A stretch of DNA of 14,699 bases from an uncultured Collinsella sp. (lineage in GTDB: Bacteria > Actinomycetota > Coriobacteriia > Coriobacteriales > Coriobacteriaceae), in NCBI GenBank assembly GCA_902479095.1, contig CABSNL010000051.1:1-14699 (forward strand), written 5' to 3'. The translations under genes were made by a program, and so were the position numbers. Each line of letters opens with the position of its first letter. Positions within the stretch are counted from its first letter, which is position 1. Below are positions 1-7,113 of this stretch, one piece after another. Below the pieces are notes generated by a model. It was not told the DNA's origin and made no database searches. It worked only from the letters and a program-made list of their open reading frames with translations.

Positions 1-48
1 TCTACACTTCTAGCTTCGTCGGCAGCGTCAGATGTGTATAAGAGACAG
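1..48 (+). other. Nextera i5 sequencing adapter (artefact)
   Basis: This is not genomic DNA. Read in order it holds the last 7 bases of the P5 segment (TCTACAC), an 8-base i5 index (TTCTAGCT, which I recall as Nextera XT index S515), the 14-base read-1 segment TCGTCGGCAGCGTC, and the 19-base transposon mosaic end AGATGTGTATAAGAGACAG at 30-48. Genomic sequence starts at 49. The exact reverse complement lies at 14652-14699. Confidence 0.98.
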
Positions 49-860
49 GCTACGAGCGTCAACGCGCGCAAGCTGAGCGCGCGGGCAGCTCGCAGGGACG
101 AAGCTCGGGCGGCGGTGCGGCTGGTGCGCGCAGTGCCGGTCGCGGTGCCTGGGCCGCGGGCGCGACGCCGCCGGTGTCCGCACCGGTCGAGGAGGACCCG
201 TACGACTACGTTCCGCTTGATGCCTATGGGGCCGCGCCGGTGGAGGTCGACGAGGATCTGCCGCCAATCGATGTGCCGGCGGGGATGGAAAGCGCTGCGC
301 CCGTTGCCGATAGCTCAAGCGCGGCGGCAGCTCCGTCGATGCCGATCGTTTTGACCGATCTGGAGCGGAAATCCCTGGCGGGGGAGCGCGAACTGCTGAC
401 GATGCTCACGAGCTATCCCGATTTGTTCCGCACCTATGCCGATCGCATTTGTTCTATCGAGTGGGTCGACCCGCGTCACGAGTCCATTGCGTGGGCCGTG
501 CTGGCGACGCCGCCGGGAACCGATCCTGCGGCATGCATGGATGCGGCGCGCGCGGTGTGTCCCGAGGCGGCATCGCTTGTCAGCGCCGGACGCATCTCGG
601 CAACGAGTAAGCACCCGACCGAGACGAACATCGTCTTTATGCTCGATACGCTCGAGCTCTATACCATCAAACGTCGCATGCGAGCCGCGCAGGCCAAGTT
701 GCGTCAGGACCGTTCACTCGACGATGAGGCCCGTCGGGTGCTGACGATGCAGGCGGTACAAGATTCACAGCGCCAGCGCGAGCTTCAAAAGTCGATCGGT
801 GGCGTGGCCGATCCGTTCCGTTTGATCGGTTTGGAGACCGCGGGTGCCGATCAGGCCTAG
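49..860 (+). CDS. dnaG: DNA primase DnaG, C-terminal fragment (5' cut by contig end)
   Basis: This is the end of the replicative primase, which makes RNA primers at the fork and docks on the DnaB helicase through its C-terminal domain. The frame is open from the first genomic bases (first full codon at 51, reading YERQRAQAERAG) to the TAG at 858-860. About 269 codons remain. The zinc-binding and TOPRIM catalytic domains are missing because the contig starts here. The first ~100 residues are a low-complexity Ala/Gly/Ser/Pro linker. The last ~165, from roughly 'LTDLERKSLAGERELL', form an all-helical region like the DnaB-interaction domain, including the 'ERELLTMLTSYPDLF' and 'DPRHESIAWAV' helices. 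The ATG at 174 is internal, not the start. Identity rests on this C-terminal pattern and on rpoD directly downstream, as in many bacteria. It is less certain than the neighbours because the catalytic part is absent. Confidence 0.85.
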
Positions 861-929
861 ATGTTGTGGTCAACCAGCGTATTCTCGCCTATATCCTGTC
901 TTTATTTTGGGTATAGACGTTCATGTGTG

Positions 930-938
930 TGCTAAAGT
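930..938 (+). promoter_or_regulatory. Candidate extended -10 promoter of rpoD
   Basis: TGCTAAAGT fits the extended -10 form TGNTANNNT and lies about 33 bases before the rpoD start. I find no convincing -35 at 16-18 bases upstream (TTGGGT at 907-912 is 20 bases away). The 110-base dnaG-rpoD gap otherwise shows only the ribosome binding site near 958-964. Confidence 0.35.
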
Positions 939-970
939 ATTGAGTCCTGTGGACTACGAAGGGAGAATCT

Positions 971-2311
971 GTGCCAAAAAAGACTGAGAGCACGGGTACT
1001 GGGCTGGAATCCTACGTTGCAAAGCTCATGGGCAACGGCTCAAACAGGACTTCGGTAACCGAGGACGAGATTCAGGTCGCCCTGAAGGATATCGATGTTT
1101 CTGATGAGCAGCTCAACGCGGTGTATTCCGCGCTGCGCAACAGCGGCATCCAGATTATCTCCGCGAGCGGAAACGACGACGCCCCGATGGGCGTCGACGA
1201 TGACGATAACGATACCGACGATTTCGACGATGACGAGCACGATTCCGGCTCGCTTGACGATCACGAGCTTAAGATGGCCCGCCAGGCCGATGCCGAGATG
1301 GGCTCTTCCAAGAGCAAGAAGAAGCGTACCGTGCGCACGTCTCGTTCGCGTTCGCGCGTGCGCGGCATCGATGCCTCCACGGTGATGCTGACCGGCGACC
1401 CGGTTCGTATGTACCTCAAGGAGATCGGTAAGGTCGACCTGCTGACCGCATCTGAAGAGGTCGATCTGGCCATGAAGATTGAGGCCGGTCTCGAGGCTAC
1501 CGAGAAGCTCGAGGCTGCCGATGCAGGCGAGATCGAGCTCACCCGCGCCGAGATGCGTCGTCTTACGCGTATCGAGAACGTTGGTCTTGAGGCCAAGCAG
1601 GCGCTCATCAGCGCAAACCTCCGTCTGGTCGTCTCCATCGCCAAGCGCTATGTCGGCCGTGGCATGCTGTTCCTGGATCTGATCCAGGAGGGCAACCTCG
1701 GTCTGATCCGCGCCGTCGAGAAGTTCGACTACCAGAAGGGCTTCAAGTTCTCCACGTACGCCACGTGGTGGATCCGTCAGGCCATTACGCGCGCCATTGC
1801 CGACCAGGCCCGTACCATCCGTATTCCCGTGCACATGGTCGAGACCATCAACAAGCTCGTCCGCGTGCAGCGCCAGCTCCTCCAGGACCTGGGTCGCGAC
1901 CCGACCCCTGAGGAGATCGGTGCCGAGATGGACATGAGTGCCGACCGCGTCCGCGAGATCCAGAAGATTTCGCAGGAGCCCGTGTCGCTCGAGACCCCGA
2001 TCGGCGAGGAAGAGGATTCCCAGCTCGGCGACTTCATCGAGGACTCCCAGGCCATCGTTCCGCCCGATGCCGCCAGTTTCTCCATGCTGCAGGAGCAGCT
2101 CACCCAGGTGCTCGATTCGCTTGCCGATCGCGAGCGCAAGGTTATCGAGCTGCGCTTTGGTCTCGTTGACGGACATCCCCGCACGCTCGAGGAAGTCGGT
2201 CGCGAGTTTGGCGTCACGCGCGAGCGTATCCGCCAGATCGAGTCCAAGACCCTGGCCAAGCTCCGCCATCCCAGCCGCAGCAGCAAGCTCAAAGACTACA
2301 TCGAGTCTTAG
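971..2311 (+). CDS. rpoD: Principal (housekeeping) RNA polymerase sigma factor, sigma-70 family
   Basis: A 446-residue primary sigma factor that directs RNA polymerase to -10/-35 promoters. The GTG start at 971 is preceded by GAAGGGAG. Residues 1-65 may be a region 1.1-like helical domain. Residues 69-98 are an acidic run rich in Asp, and 113-131 a basic run rich in Lys/Arg/Ser. Region 1.2 starts at 'DPVRMYLKEIG' (143-153). Region 2 spans about 214-289, with 'NLRLVVSIAKRYVGRG', 'FLDLIQEGNLGLIRAVEKFD' and the -10 recognition/melting helix 'FSTYATWWIRQAITRAI'. Region 3 is about 290-365. Region 4 ends in the helix-turn-helix 'GVTRERIRQIESKTLAKL' (414-431), followed by 'LKDYIE'. The full set of regions marks it as group 1 rather than an alternative sigma. 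Length is close to other SigA proteins. It lies downstream of dnaG and is followed by two hairpins, so it probably ends a transcription unit. Confidence 0.97.
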   Translation: MPKKTESTGTGLESYVAKLMGNGSNRTSVTEDEIQVALKDIDVSDEQLNAVYSALRNSGIQIISASGNDDAPMGVDDDDNDTDDFDDDEHDSGSLDDHELKMARQADAEMGSSKSKKKRTVRTSRSRSRVRGIDASTVMLTGDPVRMYLKEIGKVDLLTASEEVDLAMKIEAGLEATEKLEAADAGEIELTRAEMRRLTRIENVGLEAKQALISANLRLVVSIAKRYVGRGMLFLDLIQEGNLGLIRAVEKFDYQKGFKFSTYATWWIRQAITRAIADQARTIRIPVHMVETINKLVRVQRQLLQDLGRDPTPEEIGAEMDMSADRVREIQKISQEPVSLETPIGEEEDSQLGDFIEDSQAIVPPDAASFSMLQEQLTQVLDSLADRERKVIELRFGLVDGHPRTLEEVGREFGVTRERIRQIESKTLAKLRHPSRSSKLKDYIES

Positions 2312-2313
2312 TA

Positions 2314-2341
2314 GTTACGGCGTTTTACCAAACGCCGTAAC
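2314..2341 (+). terminator. Perfect hairpin just after rpoD
   Basis: A perfect 12-bp stem, GTTACGGCGTTT (2314-2325) with AAACGCCGTAAC (2330-2341), closes a 4-base loop three bases after the rpoD stop. No U-tract follows, so alone it is an imperfect intrinsic terminator. It may instead protect the 3' end of the rpoD mRNA or work with the next hairpin. Confidence 0.6.
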
Positions 2342-2354
2342 TGGTCGACGCTGC

Positions 2355-2454
2355 GCGGACACCAGAGCGACAACTTGTCATTCAAAGAGGACGGCATGAC
2401 CAGAAGGTCTATGCCGTCCTCTTTTCATGCCAATTTGTTCGCTCTGGTGCCCGC
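2355..2454. repeat. ~100-base imperfect palindrome
   Basis: The two halves fold on each other along nearly their whole length. The outer arms are CACCAGAGCGACAA (2360-2373) and TTGTTCGCTCTGGTG (2435-2449), with a one-base bulge. GCGG (2355-2358) continues the pairing with CCGC (2451-2454). A symmetric 10/10 middle section pairs at about 6 of 10 positions. The inner arms are AAAGAGGACGGCAT (2384-2397) and ATGCCGTCCTCTTT (2411-2424), 14 of 14 paired. GACC/GGTC then closes a 4-base AGAA loop. It could be a two-way terminator, a structured RNA, or a copy of a small palindromic repeat family. I see no second copy in this window. Confidence 0.8.
2384..2425 (+). terminator. Rho-independent terminator after rpoD
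   Basis: The inner core of the larger palindrome. A 14-bp perfect stem, extended by GACC/GGTC around an AGAA loop, is followed on the + strand by CTTTTC. On the - strand it is followed by CTTTG, so activity could be two-way, though every gene here is on +. It separates rpoD from the tRNA unit. Confidence 0.8.
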
Positions 2455-2551
2455 TCGCTGGCATTGTCAAAACATCGGCGTTTCCGTTGCTGGTGCCGGC
2501 AGTTAGGCCGTCCCCAAGGGATCATGGCGAGAAAATTTCTTAAAAAAGTTC
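2455..2551. other. Intergenic stretch without a recognised gene
   Basis: Between the palindrome and the tRNA promoter I find no supported open reading frame or RNA gene. Its end (2531-2550) is A/T-rich (AAAATTTCTTAAAAAAGTT), unlike the GC-rich surroundings, and sits where an UP element of the tRNA promoter would be. Confidence 0.5.
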
Positions 2552-2579
2552 TTGCCCTTCGCCCAATCGTCCGTATAAT
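2552..2579 (+). promoter_or_regulatory. Promoter of tRNA-Asn
   Basis: A -35 box TTGCCC (2552-2557) and a consensus -10 box TATAAT (2574-2579) are 16 bases apart, with an A/T-rich tract directly upstream. Transcription would start near 2586, about 24 bases before the tRNA. This is the most canonical promoter in the window. Confidence 0.8.
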
Positions 2580-2609
2580 AAACTTCGTTGCTTGAGAGCA
2601 CGCACCTAT

Positions 2610-2684
2610 TCCTCGGTAGCTCAATGGTAGAGCACGCGGCTGTTAACCGCGCTGTTGTAGGTTCGAGTCCTACCCGGGGAGCCA
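2610..2684 (+). tRNA. tRNA-Asn (anticodon GTT)
   Basis: A complete cloverleaf. The acceptor stem is TCCTCGG (2610-2616) with CCGGGGA (2674-2680), seven pairs including one G-U. The D arm carries AGCTCAATGGTAGAGC. The anticodon stem is CGCGG/CCGCG (2635-2639 and 2647-2651) around loop CTGTTAA, with GTT at 2642-2644. The T arm is GTAGG-TTCGAGT-CCTAC. The discriminator G is at 2681 and CCA is encoded at 2682-2684. It is a single-gene unit with its own promoter and terminator. Confidence 0.97.
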
Positions 2685-2690
2685 GGTTGT

Positions 2691-2720
2691 AAAACCCGTC
2701 GCTTATGCGGCGGGTTTTTT
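2691..2720 (+). terminator. Rho-independent terminator of tRNA-Asn
   Basis: AAAACCCGTCGC (2691-2702) pairs with GCGGCGGGTTTT (2707-2718), 12 pairs with one G-U, around loop TTAT and followed by a run of T to 2720. It lies 6 bases after the tRNA CCA. Confidence 0.93.
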
Positions 2721-2822
2721 CATGCCGCGATCGCCGTTCGCGAACGTTACCGTATCAACATTTCGTGTCGAGGATGTAATCCCGAGGCCCGCCACCTCAA
2801 CATGCCGCGGTCGTTGTAGAAT
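2721..2822 (+). promoter_or_regulatory. Leader/promoter region of the yloU-fakA-recG operon
   Basis: This gap holds a perfect 12-bp palindrome CGTTCGCGAACG (2735-2746), a near-exact direct repeat CATGCCGCGATCG (2721-2733) / CATGCCGCGGTCG (2801-2813), and a -10-like TAGAAT (2817-2822). No clear -35 is visible. The -10 would start transcription about 50 bases before the GTG start. The palindrome and repeats could be regulator sites, but I cannot name a regulator. Confidence 0.4.
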
Positions 2823-2879
2823 AATGGAATGATTGCTCCCACGACATGGTGCCGCGAGCACCAAGAAAAGGAGATTCTT

Positions 2880-3236
2880 GTGTCTGAGACCATTAACGGC
2901 AGCCTGAGCGTCTCGAACGACGTTATTGCCGATATTGCCGGTTATGCCGCGATGACGTGCTATGGCGTTGTCGGTATGGCTGAGCAGCTCCAGGGCGCCG
3001 AGAGCGTGCGCCTGCTTGCCGGTCAGCGCCTCCGCAAGGGCGTGCTTGTCTCCGCCGACGAGAACGGCCTTGCGGTCGATCTTCACGTCGTGCTCGAGAA
3101 CGGCGTCAACATGAAGTCCGTCTGCCACAATCTTTCGAGCTCCGTTGCCTTCACTCTGCAGGAGATCGCCCAGATCGATCCCGCCAGCCTTAAGATCGGC
3201 ATCCATATCGACGCGCTCAAGAGCCGTCTGAACTAG
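2880..3236 (+). CDS. yloU: Asp23/Gls24 family protein (YloU-type)
   Basis: A small (118 aa) soluble protein of the Asp23/Gls24 family, linked in Gram-positive bacteria to cell-envelope stress; the molecular role is not settled. Family features visible are 'SLSVSNDVIADIAGYAAMTCYGVVGMA' in two halves near the N-terminus, the central 'KGVLVSADENGLAVDLHVVLENGVN', and the C-terminal 'VAFTLQEIAQIDPASLKIGIHID'. No signal peptide or membrane segment is seen. I chose the GTG at 2880 because AAAAGGAGA (2866-2874) sits about 6 bases upstream. The in-frame ATG at 2829 would add 17 residues unlike the family and has no ribosome binding site. The gene directly precedes fakA, the same pairing as yloU-yloV in Bacillus, which supports the assignment. 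Confidence 0.88.
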   Translation: MSETINGSLSVSNDVIADIAGYAAMTCYGVVGMAEQLQGAESVRLLAGQRLRKGVLVSADENGLAVDLHVVLENGVNMKSVCHNLSSSVAFTLQEIAQIDPASLKIGIHIDALKSRLN

Positions 3237-3263
3237 CATCCGAAAACGGAGATTCAAATACCC

Positions 3264-4925
3264 ATGATTGCAAAGACCATTCGCACCTGTTTTCCGATCG
3301 CTGCGGCTGCCGTTTCCGACAAGGCCGAGGAGATCAACAAGCTCAACGTCTTCCCCGTACCCGATGGCGATACCGGCACCAACATGTCGCTCACGCTCGC
3401 CTCGGTGACCAAGGAGCTCTCTGCCCTTCCCGCCGATGCCGATATGGAGGCCATCGCCGGTGCCATCACCCACGGCTCTCTCATGGGCGCTCGCGGTAAC
3501 TCCGGCGTTATTACCTCGCAGATTCTTCGCGGCGTGGCCGAGGGCCTTGTCTCTGCCGACGAGCCTATTACGTCCGCCAACATTGCCTTCGCCTTCCGTC
3601 GTGCCGTCAAGGTCGCCTTCCAAGCTGTCCGCAAGCCCATCGAGGGCACGATCCTCACGGTCCTGCGCGATGTCTCGACCAAGGCCGATGAGTGCGAGAA
3701 GAAGAAGTTCTCGGCCGAGGATGCGCTCGATGCTATCGTCGTCGAGGCGTACCAGTCCGTCGCCCGCACACCCGACCTGTTGCCCGTTCTGAAGGAGAAC
3801 GGCGTGGTCGACTCCGGCGCCTTCGGCTTTGCTATCTTCCTGGAGAACTTTGTTGCCGCCGCGCTTGGTCGCAGCACCGTGGTCGAGGATTTCTCCGCTA
3901 TGTTTGACTCCGCCGGCTCTGCCCGCGATGCCGCTCTTGGCCGCGTTGAGATCGAGGCTAACGACGACTGGGAGGGCTCGGAGTTCCGCTACTGCAACGA
4001 GTTTCTCTTTAAGGCCGACGCCCCGTTTGACGAGGACGAATGCCTTAAGTTCCTAGGCTCCATGGGCGACTGTGAGCTGCTCGTGGGCGCCTATCCCGAC
4101 TACAAGATCCATGTGCACTCCAATACCCCCAACCTGGTGCTCGAGCACATGCTGCAGCTCGGTCAGATCTATGAGGTCTTTATCCACAACATGGAGATGG
4201 AGGCCCACGACCGTACCGCTAAGATCCACGAGGATCAGGAAAAGGCCGCCGAGCCCGCCAAGGCGCTGGGCTTTGTCGCCGTTGCCGCCGGTTCCGGCGA
4301 GGCCGACATCCTCAAGTCCCTTGGCGTCGACGTGGTCGTCTCCGGTGGCCAGACTATGAATCCCTCGACCGCCGACCTGCTGGGCGCGGTGGACCAGGTC
4401 AACGCGACCTCGGTCATCATCTTGCCCAACAACGGCAACATCCGCATGGCCGCTGAGGCTGCTGCCTCAGCCTGCACCGACAAGAAGGTCGCCGTCGTTC
4501 CCACCAAGACCGTCCCGCAGGCCTTCTCCGCGCTGTTCGCAGTCCTGCCCGATTCCGAGCTCGAGGATGCCGTCGCCGCCATGGTCGACGCCATCAGTGA
4601 GGTCCGCGATGGTGAGGTCACCCGCGCCGTGCGCGACTCCAGTGCCTCTGACGGTTCTCCGATTCACTCCGGTGACGTCATGGGTATCATCGCCGGCTCC
4701 ATCGACGTGGTCGGCTCCGACGTGAAGCAGGTCACGCTCGACTGCATCAACCGCATGCAGGAGGAAGAGGAGGGCGACGCGCTGACGATTCTGGCCGGCG
4801 AGGAGCTGTCCGATGAGGCCTTCCAGGAGATCGTCGACGCCATCGAGGAAGCTCAGCCCGACTTGGAGATTGACGCCCATCGTGGCGAGCAGCCGCTCTA
4901 TCCCGTGATCTTCTCGATCGAGTAG
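3264..4925 (+). CDS. fakA: Fatty acid kinase ATP-binding subunit FakA (DhaL/DegV-like; YloV family)
   Basis: FakA phosphorylates fatty acids held by a FakB partner, giving acyl-phosphate for phospholipid synthesis in the cytoplasm. At 553 aa it matches the family (~550). The N-terminal DhaL kinase domain is about 1-205, with the Mg-ATP motif 'LNVFPVPDGDTGTNM' (27-41; D34 and D36 are the expected metal ligands). The middle domain, about 225-325, keeps Cys244 in 'FRYCNEFLF' and His283/His285 in 'KIHVHSNTP', the positions I recall as the zinc site of Staphylococcus FakA. The C-terminal domain, from about 335 ('GFVAVAAGSGEADIL', then 'SGGQTMNPST' and 'ILPNNGNIRMAAEAA'), is the FakB-contacting part. 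Start ATG 3264 has GGAG 12 bases upstream, a rather long spacing. No fakB is in the window. It sits 27 bases after yloU and 10 before recG. Confidence 0.93.
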   Translation: MIAKTIRTCFPIAAAAVSDKAEEINKLNVFPVPDGDTGTNMSLTLASVTKELSALPADADMEAIAGAITHGSLMGARGNSGVITSQILRGVAEGLVSADEPITSANIAFAFRRAVKVAFQAVRKPIEGTILTVLRDVSTKADECEKKKFSAEDALDAIVVEAYQSVARTPDLLPVLKENGVVDSGAFGFAIFLENFVAAALGRSTVVEDFSAMFDSAGSARDAALGRVEIEANDDWEGSEFRYCNEFLFKADAPFDEDECLKFLGSMGDCELLVGAYPDYKIHVHSNTPNLVLEHMLQLGQIYEVFIHNMEMEAHDRTAKIHEDQEKAAEPAKALGFVAVAAGSGEADILKSLGVDVVVSGGQTMNPSTADLLGAVDQVNATSVIILPNNGNIRMAAEAAASACTDKKVAVVPTKTVPQAFSALFAVLPDSELEDAVAAMVDAISEVRDGEVTRAVRDSSASDGSPIHSGDVMGIIAGSIDVVGSDVKQVTLDCINRMQEEEEGDALTILAGEELSDEAFQEIVDAIEEAQPDLEIDAHRGEQPLYPVIFSIE

Positions 4926-4935
4926 GCATCTGCCC

Positions 4936-7113
4936 ATGTCCGAGCTCTGCTCCGTGCCGCGCGTCTCGGAGCGCTTTGCCCAGAGCAATGCGCTCGACGA
5001 GGATATCGCGCGACTCAAATATGTTTCGGGTAAACGTGAGGAGGCCCTTCGCCGTTTGGGAATTCGGACGGTGGGGGACCTCCTTCTCCATATCCCTCAT
5101 CGATACCTCGACTTTACCCGTTCGTGGTCCATCGAGATGGCGCCCATCGGCACCGTGTGCACCATCATCGCCACGGTCGATCGCATCGTCCAAAAGCAGC
5201 CGCGTCCGCGCATGCAGGTGACCGAGGTCTCGCTTGTTGACGAGACGGGCGTGCTGCAGGTTGCCTTTTTCCGCCAGCCCTGGATTGCCCAGCAGCTTAA
5301 GCAGGGCGACCGCCTGGCCGTGATGGGCAAGGTCGAGTTTGCCTACGGCTTTAAGCAGATGGCCTCGCCGCACTTTGAAAAGCTCGATGACGGGCGTGCT
5401 GCGGGCACCATCCTTCCGGTCCATTACGTGAGCGATGGCGTGAGCCAGGCGTGGATGCGCCGCATCGTAAGCGGCGCGCTCGAGGTCGTCGGCAATCCGT
5501 TCGATCCGATTCCCGCGCCGCTGCGCGCAAAGCGGAAGCTCATGAGCAATGCCCGCGCGTTGCGTTCGATCCACTTTCCCTCGAGCATGGCTGAGCGCGA
5601 CATCGCACGCCGGCGTCTTGCCTACGAGGAGTGCCTCTACCTGCAGCTGGCGCTGCGCCTGCGCAACGACGGCGGCCTGGTCGAAGTCGCTTCCTACGCC
5701 CATGCCGCGGGCGAGCACCTGGCAGCGCTCAAGGAAGCCCTGCCGTTTTCGCTGAGTGACGAGCAGGAGGCCGCATTCCAAGACATTCTGCACGACATGT
5801 GCGATGGCGGGCGCGTGATGAACCGCCTGCTGCTGGGCGACGTCGGTACCGGCAAGACGGCCGTCGCCGCCTGCGCGCTAGCTGTGGCTGCCGATAGCGG
5901 CACGCAGGCCTGCGTTATGGCGCCCACGGGCGTGCTGGCGCGCCAATATGCCGATAAGACCGGCCCTCTGCTCTCGCAGGCCGGCATGTCCTGGGCGCTT
6001 CTGACGGGCGCCACGCCGGCCGCAGAGCGCGAGCGCATCCATGCCCAGCTGGAATCGGGCGAGCTTGACGTGCTCTTTGGCACCCATGCGGTGCTTTCGG
6101 ATAACGTTGCGTTCAAGCATCTGTCGCTTGTTGTCATCGACGAGCAGCACCGCTTTGGCGTTGGCCAGCGCAACGCCCTACGCGCGAAGGGCCCCGGTGC
6201 CGATTTGCTCGTTATGACCGCAACGCCCATCCCGCGTACGCTGGCGCTTTCGGTCTACGGCGATCTGGATACGAGCATCATCCGCCATCGGCCCGTCCCT
6301 GGCGCTGGCGTGACGACACGCGTGCTCACCGAGTCGAGCCGCGACCTCGCCTATGGCGCCATCCGCGAAGCGCATGAAAAAGGTCAGCAGGCCTACGTGA
6401 TTTGCCCGCTCGTGGAGCCGAGTGACTCGGCCGATGAGTTGGAGGACGTGCCCGGTATCGCCCGCGACGAGGAGGGCCGCGTGACGGTCCCCGTGCCGCT
6501 GCATGATACGGCGGCCGAGCTCGACCGCCTGCGTCTGGCGCTGCCGGGTCTCACTATCGAGCGCCTCCACGGCCGCATGCCAGCGGGGGAGAAGGACCAG
6601 GTTATCGATGCCTTCAAGCGTGGCGAGATTGACGTGCTCGTCTCGACTACGGTGGTCGAGGTGGGCGTTGACGTGCCCAACGCCACCGTCATGGTCATCG
6701 AGAACGGCGAGCGCTTTGGTTTGGCTGCCCTGCACCAGCTGCGCGGCCGCGTGGGCCGTGGCGGCGTGTCGGGCACCTGCCTGGTCATGACGCATTCCAA
6801 GGGCAACGGCGGCGCTTCGGCAGCGCAAGATCGTCTCCAGTCGCTCGAAAAGACCTCGGACGGCTTTACGCTCGCCCAGATGGACCTGCGCCTGCGCCAC
6901 GAGGGCGAAATCCTGGGGTACCGTCAGCACGGTGGCGTGACCTTGCGCTTTGTGGACCTGGATGCCGATGAGGACCTTATCGAATGGGCCCATTTGGACG
7001 CGGTCGAGCTCTTGCGGTATGCTTGCAACCTTGACTCTGTGGCGACGCGTCCCTTGCGCGAGGCGGTCGCCATGCGTTATCGACATATCTTTAAGGAGGT
7101 CAGCGGAGGATGA
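4936..7113 (+). CDS. recG: ATP-dependent DNA helicase RecG
   Basis: A 725-aa superfamily 2 translocase that reverses stalled forks and branch-migrates junctions. The N-terminal part (about 25-165) has the helix-hairpin 'RRLGIRTVGDLLLHIPHRYLDF' and the OB-fold wedge domain. The helicase motifs are Walker A 'GDVGTGKT' (301-308), the RecG-type DEAH-box variant 'DEQH' (402-405), 'TATPIPRTLAL', 'STTVVEVGVDVPNATVMVIENGERFG' in two parts, and motif VI 'QLRGRVGRG' (601-609). The C-terminal segment 'RHEGEILGYRQHGG' is in the place of the usual translocation motif, commonly G-x-x-G-E-x-x-G-x-x-Q-S-G, with His for Ser. A loop of about 25 residues near 501-525, rich in Asp and Glu, looks longer than in the Firmicutes proteins I remember. 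No strong ribosome binding site precedes ATG 4936, so translation may be coupled to fakA. The stop overlaps rsmD. Confidence 0.95.
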   Translation: MSELCSVPRVSERFAQSNALDEDIARLKYVSGKREEALRRLGIRTVGDLLLHIPHRYLDFTRSWSIEMAPIGTVCTIIATVDRIVQKQPRPRMQVTEVSLVDETGVLQVAFFRQPWIAQQLKQGDRLAVMGKVEFAYGFKQMASPHFEKLDDGRAAGTILPVHYVSDGVSQAWMRRIVSGALEVVGNPFDPIPAPLRAKRKLMSNARALRSIHFPSSMAERDIARRRLAYEECLYLQLALRLRNDGGLVEVASYAHAAGEHLAALKEALPFSLSDEQEAAFQDILHDMCDGGRVMNRLLLGDVGTGKTAVAACALAVAADSGTQACVMAPTGVLARQYADKTGPLLSQAGMSWALLTGATPAAERERIHAQLESGELDVLFGTHAVLSDNVAFKHLSLVVIDEQHRFGVGQRNALRAKGPGADLLVMTATPIPRTLALSVYGDLDTSIIRHRPVPGAGVTTRVLTESSRDLAYGAIREAHEKGQQAYVICPLVEPSDSADELEDVPGIARDEEGRVTVPVPLHDTAAELDRLRLALPGLTIERLHGRMPAGEKDQVIDAFKRGEIDVLVSTTVVEVGVDVPNATVMVIENGERFGLAALHQLRGRVGRGGVSGTCLVMTHSKGNGGASAAQDRLQSLEKTSDGFTLAQMDLRLRHEGEILGYRQHGGVTLRFVDLDADEDLIEWAHLDAVELLRYACNLDSVATRPLREAVAMRYRHIFKEVSGG

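Noticed and set aside
28..354. Short frames on both strands at the left end (starting MYKRQ or ending SLIHI)
   Set aside because: They begin or end in adapter sequence and overlap the dnaG frame.
1040..2269. 409-residue open frame on the - strand across rpoD
   Set aside because: It is the complement of a certain sigma factor gene; long antisense frames are expected in GC-rich coding DNA, and it has no family features or ribosome binding site.
2735..2756. LexA (SOS) box near CGAACGTTAC
   Set aside because: The CGAAC-N4-GTTCG spacing is not met, and recG is far downstream in the operon.
2829..2879. Upstream ATG for the Asp23/Gls24 gene
   Set aside because: No ribosome binding site and non-family residues; the GTG at 2880 has a well-placed AAAAGGAGA.
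2703..3623. 306-residue - strand open frame over yloU and fakA
   Set aside because: Overlaps two well-supported + genes and the tRNA terminator; Gly/Asp/Val-rich shadow composition.
4747..5793. 348-residue - strand open frame across the fakA-recG junction
   Set aside because: Covers the complement of two recognised genes, with no motif of its own.
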